Assembly: GCA_022844275.1 (NCBI GenBank)
Contig: JALHMB010000002.1
Location: 558,001 to 622,000, forward strand
Source of the DNA: Hyphomicrobiaceae bacterium
GTDB lineage: Bacteria > Pseudomonadota > Alphaproteobacteria > Rhizobiales > Hyphomicrobiaceae
DNA: 64,000 bases
Direction of reading: 5' to 3'
Made by a program: the position numbers and the translations under genes. The notes below the pieces were generated by a model. It made no database searches, was not told the origin of the DNA, and saw nothing but the letters and a program-made list of their open reading frames with translations. Shown here piece by piece: positions 19,636-29,069 of the stretch. Within the stretch, counting starts at the first letter, position 1. Every line of letters begins with the position of its first letter.

Positions 19636-21039
19636 ATGTCCGATACAATCTTGTCCGGCACCAGCGATGTGGCGACCGCGCTCGGCATTCTCCGACAGCG
19701 CTTCGGCGAGCGTTTTCAGGCGGGCGAGGCCGTACGGCGCCAGCATGGCCACACGCTGACTTGGCTAGCGAACCAGCCGCCCGATGCCGTTGTCTGGCCG
19801 GACAACACGGAGGAAGTGCAGGAGGTCGTTCGCATTTGTGGCACGCATCGCGTCCCGATCATCCCGTTCGGCGCCGGCACCTCACTCGAAGGGCATCTCA
19901 ATGCGCCCAAGGGAGGCGTCTCGCTCGACCTGTCGCGCATGAACCGGATTCTCACGGTCAACGACCGCGATCTCGATGCGACTGTCGAGGCGGGGGTCTC
20001 GCGCAAGCAGCTCAACGATCATCTGCGCGATATGGGGCTCTTCTTTCCGGTCGATCCCGGCGCCGAGGAAGCGACCATCGGTGGCATGAGCGCGACGCGC
20101 GCGTCGGGCACCACCGCCGTCCGCTACGGCACCATGCGCGAGAACGTGCTGAACGTCACCGCCGTCATGGCCGACGGCACGCTGATCCGCACTGCGCGTC
20201 GTGCGCGCAAATCTTCCGCCGGCTATGACCTGACGAAGCTGCTCGTCGGATCGGAAGGCACGCTCGGCATCATGACCGAGGTCACGGTCAAGCTCTACGG
20301 CATTCCCGAGAGCATCCTGTCGGCCGTCTGCCCCTTCGAGAGCGTCGAAGGTGCCTGCAACTCCGTCATCACGGCCATTCAGCTCGGGCTCGGCCTCGCG
20401 CGCATGGAGTTCATCGACGAAGCCAACGTGCGCATTCTCAACGAGCAGGCCAAGCTGAGCTTGCCCGTGAAGCCCATGCTCTTTCTCGAGTTCCACGGCA
20501 CCGAGGTCGGCACACGCGATCAGGTGCGCATCTTCGAGGAGATTGCGCGCGGTGAAGGCGCGATCGGCTTCGACTGGGCCGAGAAAGAGGAGGATCGCCG
20601 ACGGCTCTGGAAGGCGCGCCACGAGAGCTACTGGTCCGTGAAGACGGCGCATCCCGGCCGCGAAGCCATCGCGACCGACATCTGCGTGCCGATCTCACGA
20701 CTTGCGGATTGCATCGCCGAGACCATGGAGGACATTCGCGCCTCGGGTCTCAGCGCGCCGATCGTCGGGCATGTCGGGGACGGTAATTTCCACACCATGC
20801 CCATGGTCGACATGAGCAATCCCAAAGAGATTGCCGCCGCCGAGGTGTTGGTCGAGCGCATGGCCAAGCGCGCCATCGCCATGGACGGCACCTGCACCGG
20901 CGAGCACGGCGTCGGTCAGGGCAAGATGAAATACCTCAAGGCTGAGCACGGGCCGGCGCTGGCCGCCATGCGTGCGATCAAGCAGGCGCTCGATCCCCAG
21001 AACATCTTCAATCCCGGAAAGATCCTGCCGGCATCCTAG
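19636..21039 (+). CDS. FAD-binding oxidase, D-lactate dehydrogenase (cytochrome)/glycolate-oxidase type
   Basis: A 467-residue flavoprotein of the Dld/GlcD family. The FAD-binding PCMH domain (about 40-220) includes RVPIIPFGAGTSLEGHLNAP, DPGAEEATIGGMSATRASGT, and AGYDLTKLLVGSEGTLGIMT. The C-terminal cap ends with the catalytic histidine region HVGDGNFHTMPM and GTCTGEHGVGQGKMKYLKAE. The closest match from memory is D-lactate dehydrogenase (cytochrome), which passes electrons to cytochrome c. D-2-hydroxyglutarate or glycolate are possible alternatives. It follows hemB in the same direction with a 93-base gap. Confidence 0.87.
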   Translation: MSDTILSGTSDVATALGILRQRFGERFQAGEAVRRQHGHTLTWLANQPPDAVVWPDNTEEVQEVVRICGTHRVPIIPFGAGTSLEGHLNAPKGGVSLDLSRMNRILTVNDRDLDATVEAGVSRKQLNDHLRDMGLFFPVDPGAEEATIGGMSATRASGTTAVRYGTMRENVLNVTAVMADGTLIRTARRARKSSAGYDLTKLLVGSEGTLGIMTEVTVKLYGIPESILSAVCPFESVEGACNSVITAIQLGLGLARMEFIDEANVRILNEQAKLSLPVKPMLFLEFHGTEVGTRDQVRIFEEIARGEGAIGFDWAEKEEDRRRLWKARHESYWSVKTAHPGREAIATDICVPISRLADCIAETMEDIRASGLSAPIVGHVGDGNFHTMPMVDMSNPKEIAAAEVLVERMAKRAIAMDGTCTGEHGVGQGKMKYLKAEHGPALAAMRAIKQALDPQNIFNPGKILPAS

Positions 21040-21187
21040 TTTCTGCCGCGGGCTGCTGGAAAGGGGTGCTGACGCACTCGAACGAGGCGCTATGCCCGCG
21101 GCCGCCATGCGGACAGGTCTCGTTTGAGGCACCAGGTCATCAAAGGCCGGCGGTTACCCAGCGGGAAGCGCCGCCTTCGAAACAGCC

Positions 21188-22762
21188 TTAGCGCTGCATT
21201 TTGCGCTTGAACTGCGCGGGCGTCATGACGCCGGTCGCAAGAATGATGCCGCCAAACAGCACGACACCGAATGTGACGAGCGCTGCGAGCGCGCTGGCTT
21301 GCTTTGCGAGGCCCGACGCCGATTGCATCCATGGTTCCAGCATGTAATCCGCCGCGACGACGCCCACGCCCATAACCACGCTTGCCATTGCTATCAGCGG
21401 CAGGTTTCGGACGAGCCGGCTGTCGGCGATGAAGTGGCCGAGCCTCTTGAGCGTACCCCAAAGCAGAAATGCGTTGACCCAGGCCGCGATGGAAGTCGCA
21501 AGCGCGATGCCGACGTGCGGCATGAAGCCAGCGGCCTTGAAGGCGAAGAAAAGCACGAGCGAGCCAGCGGCATTGAGGATGAGATTGACGCCTGCGTAGC
21601 GCATGGGCGTCTTGGTGTCCTCGTTGGCGAAGAAGCTTGGCTGCAGCACCTTGATGAGCACGAAGGCGGGAAGCCCGATGGCGAAGGCGGCAAGCGCCCA
21701 GGCGGTCGCGAGCGTGTCGTCGCGCGTGAAGGCGCCGCGCTCGAAGAGCACGCGGATGATGGGCTCGGCGGCGACAAGAAGAGCCACGGCTGCCGGCAGC
21801 GTGAGCAGCAGGGCGAATTCCATGCTGCGGTTCTGGCTGTCCATGGCCGCGGTGCGATTGCCGGCACCGAGGTGGCGCGAGAGGTCGGGCAGCAGCACGA
21901 CGCCGATGGCGACGCCGACAATGCCGAGGGGGAGCTGATAGAGGCGATCGGCATAGTACAGGTAGGAGACGGCGCTGGCCTCGAGCGAGGCAATGATGGT
22001 GCCGACGACGATATTGATCTGCGTTATGCCCCCCGCGATCAGGCCGGGAATGCCGAGCGTCACGAGACGGCGCACGCCCTCTGTCATGCGCGGCAGGCGC
22101 AGACTCAACGCAAAACCCGCACGCTTGGCGGCAATCCAGAGCATGGCGAGCTGCAGGATGCCCGCAGCGAAAACACCCCACACGAGCAGGTAGCCGGCGG
22201 CCTCGTCATTGCTATAGCCGCGCCAGTGCGCGAACAGCATGACCGTGACGAGTACGGCGTTGAGGACGATCGGTGCGGCCGCCGCGGCAATGTAGCGGTG
22301 TAGGGAATTGAGCAGGCCGGAGAGCAGCGCGACGAGCGACATGCACATGAGATAGGGAAAGGCGATCCGTGTCAGGGCGGTCGCAAGGTCCAGCTTCTCG
22401 GGGTCGCTGGCAAAGCCAGGTGCGAGGCCGAGCACAAGCCACGGCATGGCGATCTGCGCGATCGCGGTAACGACAAGCAGCACCGCGAACAAGCCGGCCA
22501 TGGCTTCTTCGGCGAACGAGCGCGCCGCATCGGTCCCATCGGCTTCGAGGCGCTTGGCGAAGAGGGGCACGAAGGCCGCATTGAAGGCGCCCTCGGCAAA
22601 GAGGCGCCGGAAGAGGTTTGGCATCCGGAAAGCAACGACGAAGGCGTCGGCGATCATCCCCGTGCCGAGCACGGCGGCGATCAGGATGTCGCGCAGGAAG
22701 CCAAGGACACGGCTCACCATGCTGAGACCGCCGACCGTCGCGAAGGCTCTGTAGAGTCTCAT
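21188..22762 (-). CDS. murJ: Lipid II flippase MurJ
   Basis: A 524-residue polytopic inner-membrane protein of the MOP/MATE superfamily with about 14 helices. It starts with the typical TVGGLSMVSRVLGFLRDILI and FRMPNLFRRLFAEGAFNAAF, whose RRLFAEGAF stretch is the MurJ signature. It exports the peptidoglycan precursor lipid II. It lies 38 bases downstream of glnD on the same strand, and it converges with the D-lactate dehydrogenase-type gene. Confidence 0.95.
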   Translation of the reverse strand: MRLYRAFATVGGLSMVSRVLGFLRDILIAAVLGTGMIADAFVVAFRMPNLFRRLFAEGAFNAAFVPLFAKRLEADGTDAARSFAEEAMAGLFAVLLVVTAIAQIAMPWLVLGLAPGFASDPEKLDLATALTRIAFPYLMCMSLVALLSGLLNSLHRYIAAAAAPIVLNAVLVTVMLFAHWRGYSNDEAAGYLLVWGVFAAGILQLAMLWIAAKRAGFALSLRLPRMTEGVRRLVTLGIPGLIAGGITQINIVVGTIIASLEASAVSYLYYADRLYQLPLGIVGVAIGVVLLPDLSRHLGAGNRTAAMDSQNRSMEFALLLTLPAAVALLVAAEPIIRVLFERGAFTRDDTLATAWALAAFAIGLPAFVLIKVLQPSFFANEDTKTPMRYAGVNLILNAAGSLVLFFAFKAAGFMPHVGIALATSIAAWVNAFLLWGTLKRLGHFIADSRLVRNLPLIAMASVVMGVGVVAADYMLEPWMQSASGLAKQASALAALVTFGVVLFGGIILATGVMTPAQFKRKMQR

Positions 22763-22800
22763 GTGAGGGCCAGGTTTGCGTCCAGTCGGGCGGGGCGTAC

Positions 22801-25602
22801 TCAGGTCGGGTGGTCGCCGGCGAGCACGTCGATCATGCGCGCCCGAATCACTTCCTGGCGCTGGGGAGAGGTGACCTTCTTGCGCGTGAGGTCGGTGACG
22901 TAGAACGTGTCCACGGCCTTCTCGCCGAAAGTTGTGATGTGCGCGGAATTGATGTCGAGATTGAGGTCCGAGAGTGCCGTCGTGACGTCATAGAGCAGTC
23001 CGGGCCTGTCGAGACCCGAGACCTCTATGACGGTGAAATGATCGGAAACGACGTTGTCGATGACGACCTCCGGTTCAACCGTGAAGGTGTCCATGATCGA
23101 GGACATCGTGCTCTTCTTGCCCATCAGCGTTTTGAGCCGCACTTCGCCGCGCAGAAGCTTCTCGATGGTGCCGGCAATGCGCGTCGCGCGCCGCCGCTCG
23201 TCGTCCTCGTGCTCGAAAGCACGCTGGAGGAGGAATGTGTCGAGGGCGAAGCCGTCCCTCGTCGATGTGATGTAGGCGCCGACGATATTGGCGCCCGCTG
23301 CCGCACAGGCGCCTGCAAAGAGCGAGAGCACGCGCGGATGGTTCGGCGCGACCAGCGAGAGCTCGGAGACGGCGGTGAAGGCATTCGTCGTAAAGCTGGT
23401 TCCGAACTGCTTGCCCGCGGCGTCCGTGCGCGACATGAGGGTCATGTGCTCGACCTGCTTGGGCAGCGACGTCTTGATCCAGTAGTCGTCGTACTGGCGA
23501 TCGATGAAGGCCTGCACCTGCTCGGCCGGCTTGTCCTTGGCCTCCGCGCGGAAGGCATCGATAGCGGAATCGACGCGCTCGCTGAGCGCGACCGGCTCGT
23601 AGGCGCCTGATAGCAGCGGCTCCGTGGCATAGTAGAGGGAGCGCAGTAGCTGGCCCTTCCAGCCATTCCAGGTATTGGGTCCGACGGCACGAATATCGGC
23701 GACCGTCAGCAGAAGCAGCAGCCGCAGTCGCTCGACGCTCTGCATGGTGTCGGCGAAATCGCGGATCGTCTTCGGGTCGGCGATGTCGCGGCTCTGCGCG
23801 ATGTTGCTCATAAGCAGGTGGTTCTCGATGAGCCAGGCGACGAGCTCCGTCTCGGCGTCGCTGAGGCCGAGGCGCGGGCAGATCTTGCGCGCGATGCGGG
23901 CGCCGAGTTTCGAGTGGTCCTCGGCGCGGCCCTTGCCGATATCGTGGAGAAAGGCCGTCACATAGAGCACGCGCCGGTTGATGATCGCCTTGAAGATATT
24001 GTGGGAGAGCGGATGCTTGTCCGCGCTTTCGCCCCGCTCGATCTCGGAGACGACACCGACCGTGCGGATGAGATGCTCGTCCACCGTGTAGTGGTGGTAG
24101 AGATTGTACTGCATCATCGCGACGACGCGGCCGAACTCGGGGATCATGCGACCGAGGACGCCGGCTTCGTTCATGCGCCGAAGCGTCAGCTCGGGCGTGC
24201 CGCGCGCGGTCATCAGGCCGAGCATGATGCGGTTCGCTTCCGGATCGTTGCGCAGACCGTCGTCGATCAGGCGCAGCGACTGGCGAATAAGGCGGATGGC
24301 CTGGGGGTGCAGCAGTGAGCCCGTCGCCTCCACCTGGGCGAAGTAGCGCAGCAGGTTGACAGGGTCGCGACGGAAGACCTCCGGATCGGCGACGTTGAGC
24401 CGGCCGTTGTCGATGCGGAATGCTGTCGTACGGCGCACACGCCGGCGCATTCGCCAGCCCATGGGATCGAAGAGCGCATCGAACGCTGGAGAGAGCTTGA
24501 GCTGTTGCACCTCGAGCCACGAGCACAGGGTCGTCGTCAGGTCACCGACGTCCTTGGCGATCATGAAGTAGTGCTTCATGAAGCGCTCGACGGCTTTTAG
24601 GCCGAGACGGCTCGCATAGCCGAGAATCTCGGCAAGCTGCGGCTGATACTCGAAGGTCAGGCGTTCCTCGGGCCGCCCCGTCAGGAAGTGGAGGTGGCAG
24701 CGTATGGTCCAGAGAAAATCCTCGCAGCGCCGGAACGTCGCCGCCTCCTCGGCGGTGAAAATGGGCGGCACGATCGGGTCGCCGACACCTGGGCCGCCGG
24801 CCATATACTTGGCGAGCCAGTACAGCGTGTGCAGGTCGCGCAAGCCACCCTTGCCGTCCTTGATGTTTGGTTCGACGCGATAGCGCGAGGCGCCGGCGCG
24901 CTTGTGGCGGCCGTCGCGCTCGGCGAGCTTGGCCTCGATGAAGGCGCGCTCGCCACCTTTGACCACTTCGCTGCTGAAGCGGCGGACGAGTTCATCGAAA
25001 AGCGGCCGGTCACCAAGGATGTAGCGCGCATCCAGCAGCGCCGTGCAGATGGTCACATCGGCGCGGCCGAGCTGCAGGCACTGGTCGACGGTGCGCGTCG
25101 CGTGACCGACCTTCAGGCGCAGGTCCCAGAGCACGTAGAGAATGTACTCGACGATGCTCTCTCCCCACGGCGTCTGCTTGTAGGGCAGCAGGAAAAGGAG
25201 ATCGATGTCGGAGCCCGGCGCCAGCATGGCGCGGCCGTAGCCACCCGTCGCGACGATCGTCAGGCGCTCGGTATCGGCGGGGTTGTTGCTGCGGTAGACG
25301 TGGGCGCGCGTGTAGTCGAAGATGAGGGCAATCAACTCATCCATGAACGTCGAGAGGCCTTCGGCGCAGCGGCGACCTTTGCCGTCGCGCAGGAGCTGAG
25401 CATGAGCCTCCTCGCGCGCATTGTTCATCAGTCCGCGCAGGCGCTCGACGATAGCCGGTCGTGCAGCCTCGGCGCTCTCGTCGTGGGCGCGGAAAATAGC
25501 CGTCAGCTCGCGGCGAAGCGCGACCGGATCGAAATACGGCGGATCGGGCAGCCGGTGGGCCTCCCGCCGGGGGGCCTGCGCGTCCTTGACCAGTGTGTCC
25601 AT
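22801..25602 (-). CDS. glnD: Bifunctional PII uridylyltransferase/uridylyl-removing enzyme
   Basis: A 933-residue sensor of glutamine that uridylylates or deuridylylates the PII proteins. Domains in order: nucleotidyltransferase (VATGGYGRAMLAPGSDIDLL, with the DxD metal site), a GlnD-specific helical region, an HD phosphohydrolase (TAFLHDIGKGRAEDHSKLGA) and two C-terminal ACT domains (LSLVAPNHPRVLSLFAGACA and IEVSGLDRPGLLYDVTTALS). The length is normal for alphaproteobacteria. I preferred ATG 25602 to a start 11 codons upstream. It belongs to the murJ-glnD-mutS-maeB neighbourhood known from Rhizobiales. Confidence 0.95.
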   Translation of the reverse strand: MDTLVKDAQAPRREAHRLPDPPYFDPVALRRELTAIFRAHDESAEAARPAIVERLRGLMNNAREEAHAQLLRDGKGRRCAEGLSTFMDELIALIFDYTRAHVYRSNNPADTERLTIVATGGYGRAMLAPGSDIDLLFLLPYKQTPWGESIVEYILYVLWDLRLKVGHATRTVDQCLQLGRADVTICTALLDARYILGDRPLFDELVRRFSSEVVKGGERAFIEAKLAERDGRHKRAGASRYRVEPNIKDGKGGLRDLHTLYWLAKYMAGGPGVGDPIVPPIFTAEEAATFRRCEDFLWTIRCHLHFLTGRPEERLTFEYQPQLAEILGYASRLGLKAVERFMKHYFMIAKDVGDLTTTLCSWLEVQQLKLSPAFDALFDPMGWRMRRRVRRTTAFRIDNGRLNVADPEVFRRDPVNLLRYFAQVEATGSLLHPQAIRLIRQSLRLIDDGLRNDPEANRIMLGLMTARGTPELTLRRMNEAGVLGRMIPEFGRVVAMMQYNLYHHYTVDEHLIRTVGVVSEIERGESADKHPLSHNIFKAIINRRVLYVTAFLHDIGKGRAEDHSKLGARIARKICPRLGLSDAETELVAWLIENHLLMSNIAQSRDIADPKTIRDFADTMQSVERLRLLLLLTVADIRAVGPNTWNGWKGQLLRSLYYATEPLLSGAYEPVALSERVDSAIDAFRAEAKDKPAEQVQAFIDRQYDDYWIKTSLPKQVEHMTLMSRTDAAGKQFGTSFTTNAFTAVSELSLVAPNHPRVLSLFAGACAAAGANIVGAYITSTRDGFALDTFLLQRAFEHEDDERRRATRIAGTIEKLLRGEVRLKTLMGKKSTMSSIMDTFTVEPEVVIDNVVSDHFTVIEVSGLDRPGLLYDVTTALSDLNLDINSAHITTFGEKAVDTFYVTDLTRKKVTSPQRQEVIRARMIDVLAGDHPT

Positions 25603-25917
25603 GCAGTCCGCTCTCGCGGCGGGCCATGACCCCACGGCCGCGCCGGGTGCGCCCGAATCGTCCGGGCGCCTTCATCATACAACTCGTGGGCCGGGCATAG
25701 CGTATTTCGCACCCGCCGTGAATAGGCAGGGACAGCAGTTCATGGCACCGGCTCCAGCAGGTAGGGCTCGGACTGAATTGAGGCCCAGACGCAACGGGCT
25801 GTGGATTACCCTGTTCCCGCGGAAACAGCGGCCGGGGCCCCGCGTTGGCACAACAGAAGCGTGGCCCGGCGGTGTGCAGGTGTACCGGGCAAGCCCTCGA
25901 TCTCACTGGAGAGTGCC
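25603..25917. other. Non-coding gap of 315 bases upstream of glnD
   Basis: It separates glnD (minus) from a 40-residue plus-strand gene, so it should contain divergent promoters. I saw no clear -35/-10 pair, sigma-54 site or strong hairpin, and no protein-like frame. Confidence 0.3.
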
Positions 25918-26040
25918 ATGCACAAGTCCGCCCGCGCCATCACCGCCGACGAGTACATCCGCCGTATTGACCGAATGCTGGTCGTCACCAGTACGGTCGT
26001 CGTCGGGCTCGCAGCAGCCCTCTTTGCTCAGATGGTCTGA
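25918..26040 (+). CDS. Small single-span membrane protein
   Basis: A 40-residue frame: a polar, basic N-terminus (KSARAITADEYIRRIDRM) followed by one hydrophobic helix (LVVTSTVVVGLAAALFAQMV) that reaches the C-terminus. The arrangement suggests N-in topology. ATG 25918 has a purine-rich GGAGAG 6 bases upstream. It is convergent to mutS (54 bases between) and divergent from glnD. No family is recognised; the coding claim rests on the clean amphipathic-plus-helix pattern. Confidence 0.5.
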   Translation: MHKSARAITADEYIRRIDRMLVVTSTVVVGLAAALFAQMV

Positions 26041-26094
26041 TCTGATGATCCTCCGGCGTCACCGCAGAGCGCGGCTCGGGTTCCGCATGCCCGC

Positions 26095-28881
26095 TCAGCG
26101 GCCTAGCATCTGCTTGATACGGTAAAGAGCCTCGAGCGCTTCCTTCGGGCTCATGTCGTCCGGATTGAGGGCGGCGACGGCTGCATCCAAGGGGCTCGGT
26201 CCCTGGGAACGAGTAGCTGGTGAAGTTGGCCGCGAAGCAGCAAAGAGCGGCAGATCGTCGAGGGCTGGTGCAGCGCCATCCGAACGCCGGTCAGTCTTCT
26301 CGAGCAGAGCCAGCACCTCGCCCGCGCGCGTGATGACCGGCCCAGGAAGCCCCGCGAGCTTGGCCACCTGGATACCGTAGCTGCGATCGGCGGCACCGGC
26401 ACGCACCTTATGCAGGAAGACGATCTCGTCATTCCACTCCTTGACCTCGATGGTGGCATTCGCGACCTCGGCGAGGCGGCCGGAGAGCGCGGTCAGCTCG
26501 TGATAGTGCGTGGCAAAGAGCGCGCGGCAGCGGCACACGTCGTGCAGGTATTCGACGGTCGCCCAGGCAATGGAGAGGCCGTCGAAGGTTGCGGTGCCGC
26601 GGCCGATCTCGTCGAGGATGACAAGGCTTCTTTCGCCCGCCTGATTGAGGATGGCTGCCGTCTCGATCATCTCGACCATGAAGGTCGAGCGCCCCCGCGC
26701 GAGATCGTCGGCCGCGCCGACACGCGAGAAGAGGCGATCGACAATGCCGATGCGCGCACGTCGCGCCGGTACGAAGGCCCCCATCTGCGCAAGGACCGTG
26801 ATCAGTGCATTCTGGCGCAGAAAGGTCGACTTGCCCGCCATGTTCGGGCCGGTGACGAGCCAGATGCGTCCCGATGCAGCTTCATCGAGGCCGGTCGCCG
26901 ATGTCCGCTCATTGCCGAGCACGCAGTCGTTCTCGACGAACGGACCGGCCTTGCCAGCGCGAAGGGCCTGCTCGACGACGGGGTGGCGGCCGCCTTCGAT
27001 GACGAGCGATGTGCTGTCGTCAAGTTCCGGTCGGACGTAGTTCTCCTCTTCCGCCAGCTCGGCAAGGCCCGCCGCGACATCGATCTCGGCAAGTGCCTCG
27101 GCGAGCCTCGCCAGCGCCTGTTCCTCGCCGGCAATGGCGCGCGCGAGATCCGCGAACACCTCCTGCTCGATGGCCAGCGCGCGCTCGGCAGCGCCGGCGA
27201 TGCGTCCCTCGACCTCGACAAGCTCGGTGGTCGTGAAGCGGACGGCGTTGGCCATGGTCTGGCGGTGCGTGAACGTCTCGGAGAGTGGTGCTGCCAGCAT
27301 CGGGCGCGCGCCCTGGGCACCGACCTCGATATAGAAGCCGAGGATGTTGTTGTGCCGCACCTTGAGCGTCTTGATGCCCGTCTGCTCGATGTAGTTGGCT
27401 TCGAGCGTGGTCATGACGCGACGGCTGTCGTCACGCAGTGCCTGGGCCTCGTCGAGATCGGCGCGGAAACCTGCGCGCACGAAACCTCCATCGCGGCGCT
27501 GATGCCCTGGCGTGTCGACGAGCGCGCGCGCGAGCAGATCGGCCAGCGTGACCTGCCCGCTGCCGAGATGCTCTACGGCGCGTGCCAGCTCAGAGGGAAG
27601 GCCGATGGCGCCTCCGGCAGCCTGGAGGATCCTCCCGCACTGCTTCGCCGCCGCGAGTGCATCGCGCACGGCCGCGAGATCGCGCGGATCGCCGCGACCG
27701 AGTGCTAGCCGTGACGTTGCCCGCGCGACATCAGGAGCGCCTTTCAGGGCTTCGCGCAGCTTCTCGCGCGCCTGCGGCTCGGCAAGCAGGAAGGCAATAG
27801 CGTCGAGGCGTGCGCCGATCTTTGCCGCGTCGCGCAGCGGACTTGCCAGCCGGTTGGCCAATTCGCGCGCGCCGGGGCCGGTCATCGTGCGGTCGATGGC
27901 CGAGAGCAGGCTTCCCTCGCGCTCGCCGCGCGTCGAACGGAGAAGCTCCAGGCTGTTCCGCGTCGCCGCATCGATGACCAGTGTCGTCGCAGGCCCCGTC
28001 CGCCGTGGCGGACGCAGGACCGGTCGCGCGCCGATCTGCGTGAGATCGACATACTTGAGCAACGCGCCGACAGCCGCGAGCTCAGTACGCGAGAATGTGC
28101 CGAGGCCGTCGAGCTCCACAACGCCCAGGCGCTCACGCAGCGTCCGCTCTCCGCCCATGCTGTCGAAGAACGACGTCGCGAGCGGCGTCAGGGCACTGCC
28201 CGTATGGTTTGCGCAGGCGGCAATCGTCTTGTCGTCCATGAGCCGATCGGGCAGCAGGATCTCCCCGGGCGCGAGGCGGACCATCTCGCCGGCGAGGTCC
28301 GCCGCCGGCACGCTCGCGATCTCGAATTCGCCTGTCGAAATGTCGAGCGATGCGATGCCGTACACGGCGTCCACTGCGGCAGCCGGCGCAAACAGCGCCG
28401 TGAGGTAGTTGCGCGCGCGCGCATCGAGGAGAGTGTCCTCGGTCAGCGTGCCGGGCGTCACGAGGCGCACGACATCGCGCTTCACGACCGCCTTCGAGCC
28501 GCGCTTTCGTGCTTCTGCAGGGTCTTCGAGCTGCTCGCATACTGCAACCCTGAACCCCTTTCGGATCAGGCGCTGCAGATATTCGTCGGCGCGGTGCACG
28601 GGCACACCGCACATGGGAATGTCCTGGCCGAGATGCTTGCCGCGTTTGGTCAGGACGATGCCGAGCGCCTGCGAGGCGACGACGGCATCGTCGAAGAAGA
28701 GTTCATAGAAATCGCCCATCCGATACCAGAGAATGCTGTCCGGATTGGCCGCTTTGATCTCGAGGAACTGCGCCATGGATGGCGTGACGTCGCCGACGGG
28801 TGCGCGCGCCTCCTCCGCGTTCGGCGGCGCATCATCCTGTCCGTCGCTCGCGCTGTCCGCGTTTTTCGCGCGTCGTGCCAT
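26095..28881 (-). CDS. mutS: DNA mismatch repair protein MutS
   Basis: A 928-residue mismatch sensor. The N-terminal mismatch-binding domain carries the Phe-x-Glu equivalent in WYRMGDFYELFFDDA. Connector and lever domains follow. The ATPase has the Walker A region VTGPNMAGKSTFLRQNALIT, the Walker B region SLVILDEIGRGTATFDGLSI and the ATHYHELTAL motif. ATG 28881 begins the basic leader MARRAKN; the frame can extend to 28941. It is divergent from maeB. Confidence 0.95.
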   Translation of the reverse strand: MARRAKNADSASDGQDDAPPNAEEARAPVGDVTPSMAQFLEIKAANPDSILWYRMGDFYELFFDDAVVASQALGIVLTKRGKHLGQDIPMCGVPVHRADEYLQRLIRKGFRVAVCEQLEDPAEARKRGSKAVVKRDVVRLVTPGTLTEDTLLDARARNYLTALFAPAAAVDAVYGIASLDISTGEFEIASVPAADLAGEMVRLAPGEILLPDRLMDDKTIAACANHTGSALTPLATSFFDSMGGERTLRERLGVVELDGLGTFSRTELAAVGALLKYVDLTQIGARPVLRPPRRTGPATTLVIDAATRNSLELLRSTRGEREGSLLSAIDRTMTGPGARELANRLASPLRDAAKIGARLDAIAFLLAEPQAREKLREALKGAPDVARATSRLALGRGDPRDLAAVRDALAAAKQCGRILQAAGGAIGLPSELARAVEHLGSGQVTLADLLARALVDTPGHQRRDGGFVRAGFRADLDEAQALRDDSRRVMTTLEANYIEQTGIKTLKVRHNNILGFYIEVGAQGARPMLAAPLSETFTHRQTMANAVRFTTTELVEVEGRIAGAAERALAIEQEVFADLARAIAGEEQALARLAEALAEIDVAAGLAELAEEENYVRPELDDSTSLVIEGGRHPVVEQALRAGKAGPFVENDCVLGNERTSATGLDEAASGRIWLVTGPNMAGKSTFLRQNALITVLAQMGAFVPARRARIGIVDRLFSRVGAADDLARGRSTFMVEMIETAAILNQAGERSLVILDEIGRGTATFDGLSIAWATVEYLHDVCRCRALFATHYHELTALSGRLAEVANATIEVKEWNDEIVFLHKVRAGAADRSYGIQVAKLAGLPGPVITRAGEVLALLEKTDRRSDGAAPALDDLPLFAASRPTSPATRSQGPSPLDAAVAALNPDDMSPKEALEALYRIKQMLGR

Positions 28882-29069
28882 CCCTGCCGCCCCCGTCCGC
28901 CTCCTGCCCGTCCACATGGCGCATGGTGCAGTGCGAGGCAAGTGGCGAGTTGTGCACAGGCCAAGCGCGGCTTATCGTCAAAGGGAATTCAAGCGCTCAT
29001 AGCGCCACTGCGACGGGCTGAGGGCCTTCGGACCTCGCGCGGGCGTCCAAGAAACGGGGAAGCGACCTC

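Noticed and set aside
21040-21187. Terminator between the D-lactate dehydrogenase-type gene and murJ
   Set aside because: Only a short GGCGG/CCGCC pairing with a long loop and no T-run on either strand.
23075-24526. A 483-residue minus-strand frame overlapping glnD out of frame
   Set aside because: Same strand as glnD but a shifted frame, with arginine/proline-rich nonsense. GlnD motifs are unambiguous.
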